Assembly: GCA_904063045.1 (NCBI GenBank) | Contig: CAJFCJ010000165.1 | Location: 17,673 to 42,347, forward strand | DNA length: 24,675 nucleotides | Reading direction: 5' to 3' | Origin: Dimorphilus gyrociliatus | Lineage: Eukaryota; Annelida; Polychaeta; Dinophilidae | Shown: positions 19,026-24,675 of the stretch, piece after piece | How positions within the stretch are numbered: the first letter of the stretch is position 1 | Layout: each line of letters begins with the position of its first letter | Notes under the pieces: model-generated | Told to the model about the DNA's origin: nothing | Seen by the model: the letters and a program-made list of their open reading frames with translations, nothing else | Database searches by the model: none | Translations under genes and position numbers: made by a program

Positions 19026-19440
19026 ATGTGGCCAGTCCATCAGTAATATATTCGAATCCATTTCCCAATTGATAATTTTTTGATAGATCTATTGATTCTA
19101 ATTTTGAGCATTCTTTAAGGAGACTTCCAATCTCTTTACAATTGTCTTCCTTTAAAGAACAATTGGAAAGATAAAGATTTTTTAGAGAAGTGGTTGAAGA
19201 TTGAACTTGTTTACAGAATTTAACAAGTTCTTTTCCATCTCCTATGGAAACTTTGAGATCAATTGTGTCTATATAAATGTCAGTCAACAGATCCGCTATT
19301 CTTCCACACATAAAAAGTGAATAAATTTTTAAATGAATTCCATGAGACTGATTTTTCAATTTTAAAAGATTAGTAAGCTGTTCGAAGCGACAAGAATCAT
19401 TGTCTTCTACAGACAAAGTAATTACAATTAAGTCAAACAT
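18217..19440 (-). CDS. LRR protein B (NLR-type repeats), the intact long copy
   Basis: It encodes 407 residues. Residues 1-78 form a region without obvious Cys-loop repeats (MFDLIVITLSVED..., IDTIDLKVSIGDGKELVKF), followed by RI-like LRRs with the 57-residue double period to the end (SLKNLYLSNCSL, TLKHVNFTYCNI, TLKHLNFKSYNL, SLNNVNFERCYL, SLRSLNFEYCNI, TLKHINVQNCNL). The last 190 or so residues are nearly identical to LRR A. The reading frame crosses the inner edge of the right arm (19207) without interruption, so this is the original context. No signal peptide or transmembrane helix is evident; likely cytosolic protein-binding, either alone or as the LRR part of an NLR system whose NACHT half is elsewhere. 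The ATG at 19440 has CACCAAA just upstream. Confidence 0.82.
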   Translation of the reverse strand: MFDLIVITLSVEDNDSCRFEQLTNLLKLKNQSHGIHLKIYSLFMCGRIADLLTDIYIDTIDLKVSIGDGKELVKFCKQVQSSTTSLKNLYLSNCSLKEDNCKEIGSLLKECSKLESIDLSKNYQLGNGFEYITDGLATSVNTLKHVNFTYCNISEEGHQWIKELFRLCSRLEIINLGGNNFMKNGLEKILCGLVPSSNTLKHLNFKSYNLNKEMCQKIGKFLEGCSHIQSINLGQNFQTENGLAYICEGLIHSKESLNNVNFERCYLTEADCKSLANLFQQCSKIEVINISYNNHIGCGLLYICKALLQSVNSLRSLNFEYCNINEQECGEIGSLLKECSKIESINLAENFNIAVRFSDIFTGLKHSTGTLKHINVQNCNLAESEYKELRNLLSSNSEIEIIGMSKT

Positions 19441-19908
19441 TTTGGTGTTTGTTTACTTTTCTGAATAGTATGATTTTTTCACGAAAACTGCTTCTGCAGT
19501 TTTTGGGAAACTAGTGAGCAGAATATTTTTTTTATTCTTTCATTCAGTTCAATAATCGAGTTATTAATTCAATGAGTCAGCAATATTATAATTGCTTTAT
19601 AAGTCCTAGGATATATTTTATTCTATTTAAGAAACTTAATTATTGTGTAAAAAAAGAGAAAACCACCAAAATGCCGTATTAACTTTATATTTAAAAAACC
19701 TCCTATTATTGGATGGCTAACACTCAGCCAATTAAAAAGTGACATATGAAAATTGCTGGGTTATTATTCGAATAATGGAGGAAAAAACTTTAAAATTTGT
19801 TAATGTTATGGGTTAATAAATAGAAATGTCAATCTCTGAAACTTTGGCTTCAGTCCAAAATATTTTATTATTCATATATAAATCCACCTTAGCTAGCCAC
19901 GTACAATA

Positions 19909-20233
19909 CAGTATAGGCAAAAAGTGCCCAGGCACCTTGTAAAATTTTAGTTTAGATATTAAGCTATACAGTATAACTACTTTGAATTAGTAATAACAAT
20001 GATTAATATGTAGAAACTAATATCCTTTATGAAAATGTATCAAAAAGTTGTTTTTCTTTTATAAAATCCAGTTTTAGTAATTATACCTCGAAAAAAGGGG
20101 CTAGTTATAAATGAGTCACCATCTATTTAATTAAATATTTTACATTAAATCTACCTTAGGACACTGTTTTACAATTTATCTACATGAATTATTAAAATTT
20201 TACAAGGTGGCTGGGCACTTTTTGCCTATACTG
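19909..20233. mobile_element. Tc1/mariner-type MITE, right-arm copy
   Basis: The mirror copy of 16344-16669, 325 bases, with the same inverted ends and flanking TA. It did not insert separately; it was copied with the arm. Confidence 0.9.
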
Positions 20234-20634
20234 TATATCTTACTAATCAATGTTTCTAAAGCTTTAATCAAAATAGTACTACTAGCGACATCTGCATTTT
20301 GGCTCACGTAAAACTCAAGCAGCAGAAAAATTATAAAAAAAATTGTATAGATTTATAAATTTATTCTAAGAAGTTAATAATGAAGAAATAGCTATTCCAA
20401 ATAAATGAGATTGATTTACTGAAGAATTCAGTACTATTAATCATTAACACATCATGTTTGAATTACAAATTCATGAGCCAATAGCCTTTGAGTAGTGCAT
20501 AGACTAAATGATTTTATAGCTAATGGCTAGTATTGAACTTTTGAAAAATTTAATCCTATCAAGCATAAATGTGAGTAGTGCATAGATCTAATGATTTTAA
20601 ACATTTCATTTTACAAAGGAAAATTTGAATTTGT

Positions 20635-21098
20635 TCAACTTAGTCCAACAACATTTATATCACATATAGCTACTTTATTTAATGGATTTTGAGACTTGTC
20701 ATAGCTTATTATCCATTTCAGATATACCAGTTTACATATTGACTGCTTACAAATACAATTATATGAACATTTTCCATCATTACTATCCAATGTACAAGAA
20801 AGAAATTCTCCACTCCATAGATCATTTCCCTTAAAATATTGATTATATGCTTTCACATAAACCATCAAATATGGTTTCATAGTTGAAAATGAACAATTAA
20901 AATTTATTCCTCTAACTTCTACTTTAATATTGAAATTATTTGGTTCATAAATTTGATATAAAAATTTTTGTTCAAATGCATCAGAAGTCAGATTAGCACA
21001 AGTATTGTATCTCTCTGGTTTTGATAAACCACCTAATTTGCATATACTATCAACCATTCTATATGAATGTATTCCAAGATTTTTGTGTTCTGCAATTA
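20635..21098 (-). CDS. Orphan terminal exon, fucolectin/F5/8C-like domain, right-arm copy
   Basis: The translation is identical to the left-arm copy (15479-15942), including both possible acceptors and the TGA stop. Here it reads away from the following LRR gene A copy at 21959. No upstream module exons are found between 21098 and 21959, so its 5' part is absent in this arm as well. Confidence 0.6.
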
Positions 21099-21958
21099 CT
21101 GAAAGATTCAGAAAATTGATAATTTAAAACAGAGATGCAAATATTTTAACTAACAAGGTAACATAAATACTGAATTTGTCTTATCATTAAAACGAGGCAA
21201 TCCTCAAAGTGAATCAACCCTCACTGTTTTCATTCAAATCATGACATCCCAGCCAAACCATCCTAGAAGATATTTTCTAGAAACAACCTTCACAGGAAAA
21301 AGCCTTCTACTCCTCAACATAGGAAGACAGTTTGGTGATTTGGCAACCTGCTATTACAAACTATCTGCTCTGCCATTGAATTTTGAGATTGTTATTTGCT
21401 TAAGTATTTAAAATTTAAACGTTTCTTTAAAAGTTTGAGTAGAACCAGTACTGTTGTAACTTGCAAACTTATAAATTGGTCAAGCAAGGGCAGCACAATA
21501 CATTTTAAATCAGCCATTTTCCCCACTCAATTACAATTTTATAGCTGATTAGTATAAGTATTCACTTAGAAATAGTTATATAAGAAATTTAATATTGGAC
21601 TGTAACAGATGAATTAGCAGCGAAAAAATACGCTTCATGCTAGGATTAAGAAGTATTAGAGAAAAAAGAATCTTCTTAAATTTTCAGTTAATTGCATAAA
21701 AAATTTCTGATATAGTTAGTAGAGTTACAATGAAAAGTTAATTGGATATCTTTAATAGTGATTATGGCGTTTCAAAGTCAAAGATTTAATAATCAATAAT
21801 TGAACTGTAATTGAATATAACACTCCAAATTAAAGTAATACCTGATATGCCAGTCTTTAACAAAAGGTTAGTAAAATTAAGAAGTTTTGCAGTAAAAATC
21901 AGTTAATTGAGACGTCAACAAAGGCTTAATTATAGATAATTTTGTTTTGTTGTGAAAA
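21099..21958. other. Arm sequence without a supported gene
   Basis: The mirror of 14619-15478. It separates the divergent orphan exon and LRR gene A. No gene is supported. Confidence 0.4.
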
Positions 21959-22834
21959 ATGAAGAGAGATATTGATTTGAAAAGTTCCAAAAGATTGGAA
22001 AGTATTACTGTTGGACTTGCCAAATCAGTCAACACTTTGAAACATGTCAATTTTACATATTGTAACATTTCGGAAGAAGGTCATCAATTGATTGAAGAAC
22101 TCTTTAGACTTTGTTCCAAATTGGAGAAAATCAATCTTGGAGGTAATAACTTTATTGAAAAAGGATTAGAGAATATTTTATGCGGACTAGTTCCATCATC
22201 AAATACTTTAAAACATCTGAATTTCAAATCGTATAATTTAAATAAAGAAATGTGTCAAAAAATTGGAAAGTTTTTAGAAGGTTGTTCCCACATTCAATCA
22301 ATAAATCTTGGACAGAATTTTCAAACAGAAAATGGATTGGCTTATATTTGCGAAGGACTTATTCACTCAAAAGAAAGTTTGAACAATGTGAACTTTGAAC
22401 GTTGCTATTTAACAGAAGCTGATTGTAAGAGTTTAGCTAATCTTTTTCAACAGTGTTCCAAAATAGAAGTAATTAATATTTCTTATAACAATCACATTGG
22501 TTGTGGATTATTATACATTTGCAAAGCACTTTTGCAATCTGTAAATAGTTTAAGGAGTCTAAATTTTGAATATTGTAATATTAATGAACAAGAATGTGGC
22601 GAAATTGGTAGTCTATTGAAAGAATGTTCCAAAATAGAGAGTATTAATCTGGCAGAAAATTTTAATATTGCAGTTAGATTTTCAGATATTTTCACGGGGC
22701 TTAAACATTCAACAGGCACTCTAAAGCATATCAATGTTCAGAATTGTAATCTTGCAGAAAGTGAATACAAGGAGTTAAGAAATCTTTTATCTAGCAATTC
22801 AGAAATTGAAATAATTGGAATGAGCAAAACATAA
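21959..22834 (+). CDS. LRR protein A, right-arm copy
   Basis: The predicted 291-residue protein is identical to the left-arm copy at 13743-14618. With gene B (minus) and the left copy (minus), the window holds three complete LRR frames in two orientations. Transcripts running out of this gene and out of the left copy would be complementary to the opposite arm only if they read through into antisense regions; the sense mRNAs are the same. Confidence 0.78.
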   Translation: MKRDIDLKSSKRLESITVGLAKSVNTLKHVNFTYCNISEEGHQLIEELFRLCSKLEKINLGGNNFIEKGLENILCGLVPSSNTLKHLNFKSYNLNKEMCQKIGKFLEGCSHIQSINLGQNFQTENGLAYICEGLIHSKESLNNVNFERCYLTEADCKSLANLFQQCSKIEVINISYNNHIGCGLLYICKALLQSVNSLRSLNFEYCNINEQECGEIGSLLKECSKIESINLAENFNIAVRFSDIFTGLKHSTGTLKHINVQNCNLAESEYKELRNLLSSNSEIEIIGMSKT

Positions 22835-23261
22835 ACAAGTATAGTCAATTTCCAAGGGTTAATATATGAAGAAAAAAAATGGGATTATCATGCGATATAT
22901 TCAGTATGGACCAACTATTTATAAGTCACCTTGGAAAATTTAGAAAGATTGGTGTTTTAAATATTATTATGTTACTGAATAATATTTTTAAACTTAGTTT
23001 TAGTAGTCAAATCTCGACAAAAAGGTATCAATCCAAATGCGTTACTTGCTATTTTATTAAAATTTATATCACTAAACTATCTAGGAGTGGCGCCTAAAGA
23101 ATTGGGAAAGAATATGAGCAAACACGGTACAATTTGAGAATTTGTCAAAGATTTGTCACAACACCCAAATTAGGTCAGTAAATGATAAAAGTCTTAGCAG
23201 CATCTGATTTTGGATCAGTGATGATATCTCTTTTCATCTGTAAGAGCAAAACAAATGTTAC

Positions 23262-23275
23262 CTCTCTCTCTCTCT
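23262..23275. repeat. (CT)7 microsatellite, right arm
   Basis: The mirror of the AG run at 13302-13315, with the same number of units. Confidence 0.8.
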
Positions 23276-23720
23276 TTCCCTCTTTTATTCCTTGGCTGTT
23301 CATGTTATGCTCAGGACACAAAAATATAATTGAAATAATGAAAAAACTTCACTAGAAAACATGTTTCAAGATAGAAATCATCAAACTTGGAAAGAATTGC
23401 AGTATTGTACTTGAATATTTAATATTAATATTATTTCTAAGTGTTCATCAACGTTTGTTTGGCGTCAACCTTTCTTTGTGCAGATATTTTATCAATCTTT
23501 TAATTGAAAACATATAATAAAATCTTTATATTTTGCTTAGCTTTCATTATCTTGATCTAAAATAATAATAAAGTCACTGGTTTTTATTGATTTTACGGCA
23601 AAGTTTGACTTCCATGTTCTAGTTTCAAAATAAAAGTTGCATAAAAAATCAAGAAGTAGAACATTAGAGATAAGGTTAAGTAAATTTATTGAAATTGTTT
23701 AACCAGACAAAAAGGGATAC

Positions 23721-23911
23721 GACAGAAAACGTCCCCAAATGCAAGGTTTAACCCTAACCCTAGCCTAGCCCTTGTCTTTCTCTAATCTTTTTGATTACCC
23801 CTAACCCTTAGATGGAACCTAACTACAAATCAAAAGCTACTTTACTCCTGCTAACCATTTTTCAATCCAAAATGTTGCTTTCAAAAATCTCACTTGGGGA
23901 CGTTTTCTGTC
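23721..23911. mobile_element. MITE copy 2, TIR GACAGAAAACGTCCCCAA
   Basis: A 191-base element with perfect 18-base inverted ends and an interior closely matching copy 1 at 3499-3693, including the TTTAACCCTAACCC stretch. The nearly perfect ends suggest more recent activity than the relative at 3798-3950. It lies 205 bases outside the right arm and has no mirror next to the left arm. Confidence 0.85.
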
Positions 23912-24005
23912 AGCCCTGACAAAAGCTATATATTCACCATGACTTTGTTAAAATATATTAATCATATGTAAATTGAGTAATATCGCTTGTGAAATATTCT
24001 AATGT

Positions 24006-24675
24006 TTGGAAATAGGCCTCGATAACGTCAAGAAAAAAAGAAAGTTAGTGTTTGTTAATAGGACAAGAATGTCTAAGGACAAGAATGTACATTTGATATC
24101 AAATGAGAAGTTAGGTAGAGATAGTTTAAAGATTGGTATTTTACAAGACACACAATATGAAAAGATAATTAATATGAAGTATACATCTGTAGAAACGATT
24201 GATCTGAAGGAAAATAATCAGATAGACAAAGTAGAACTATCCAAATTGTTTAAACAACTCAGCCATTCATTGAATATGTTAAAAAATATTCATCTTGGCA
24301 ATTGCTTTTTAAACAAAGACCATTACAAAGAGATCGGTAATCTGATTAAAGAATGCTGAAAATTAGAATCAATAGATCTATCAAAAAATTATCAATTGGG
24401 AAATGGATTGGAAAATATTACTGATGGACTGGCCGCATCAGTCAACACTTTGAAACATGTCAATTTTACATATTGTAACATTTCGGAAGAAGGTCATCAA
24501 TGGATTAAAGAACTCTTTAGACTTTGTTCCAGACTGGAGACAATCAACCTTGGAGGAAATAATTTTATGAAAAATGGACTAGAGAATATTTTATGCGGAC
24601 TAGTTCCATCATCAAATACTTTAAAACATCTGAATTTCAAATCGTATAATTTAAATAAAGAAATGTGTCAAAAAA
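24006..24675 (+). pseudogene. LRR protein C, in-frame TGA, runs off the window
   Basis: The frame is open from about 24006, with the first ATG at 24069. Residues near IDLKENNQIDKVELSKLF and LKNIHLGNC align loosely with the N-terminal part of LRR B. From about 24330 the DNA becomes almost identical to gene B. At 24357-24359 the codon is TGA where gene B has TCA (Ser), in the context KEC-stop-KLESIDLSKN. After it, the same frame stays open to the window edge with the TLKHVNFTYCNI and TLKHLNF repeats. A TAG|GCCTCG acceptor-like site near 24015 suggests an upstream exon. It is a nonsense allele, a pseudogene, or a base error. In the block where copies A and B differ it resembles B. Confidence 0.75.

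Larger units (their letters stand above)
19207..23516. repeat. Right arm of the 4.3 kb inverted repeat
   Basis: The reverse complement of 13061-17371, one base shorter (four A instead of five at the MITE inner edge). It begins inside LRR gene B, which continues intact into the spacer, and ends at CATATA (23516). Confidence 0.95.

Noticed and set aside
1-24675. CRISPR array, bacterial operon or prophage
   Set aside because: There are no regularly spaced short repeats, no ribosome-binding-site-led gene strings, and spliceosomal introns are clear.

Overview
The window is nuclear DNA from a low-GC invertebrate animal. The evidence is a rhodopsin-type GPCR, extracellular multidomain genes whose exons join at matched phases across short GT-AG introns (mostly 54-84 bases), NLR-type NACHT/LRR sequence, FLYWCH and RING zinc fingers, Tc1/mariner elements and MITEs. 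The species cannot be named. Compact introns and high AT would suit several groups (rotifers, flatworms, sponges and others), and nothing here separates them.

Layout. 0.36-2.8 kb (+): a secreted protein gene built from galactose-binding-like modules and a farnesoic-acid-methyltransferase-like (PF12248-type) module, with an in-frame TAA in its last exon. 2.8-5.1 kb: no host gene; MITEs and a dead transposase fragment. 5.1-8.0 kb (-): a multi-exon gene ending in an ITIH (inter-alpha-trypsin inhibitor heavy chain) C-terminal domain, preceded by two Ig-like modules and a decayed thrombospondin type 1 exon. 9.0-10.1 kb (+): a FLYWCH zinc finger and a C-terminal RING exon. 10.5-11.8 kb (+): an intronless class A GPCR with its own TATA box. 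11.9-12.9 kb (+): a broken NLR fragment.

13.06-23.52 kb is the main feature: two arms of about 4.31 kb in inverted orientation (13061-17371 and 19207-23516) around a 1.84 kb spacer. Apart from one A in a homopolymer I saw no difference between the arms in the stretches I compared. Each arm carries an LRR gene, an orphan terminal exon related to the first gene of the window, and a Tc1-type MITE. The spacer holds a truncated Tc1/mariner element fused to a third LRR copy in direct orientation. That third gene runs intact across the spacer/right-arm boundary, while its mirror copy in the left arm is cut off after 78 codons. A fourth LRR copy, with a nonsense codon, starts at about 24.0 kb and leaves the window.

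Taken together, this is a young, actively rearranging cluster of NLR-type LRR genes shaped by inverted duplication, transposons and probably gene conversion, beside secreted modular proteins. An assembly artefact for the inverted repeat cannot be excluded from sequence alone.
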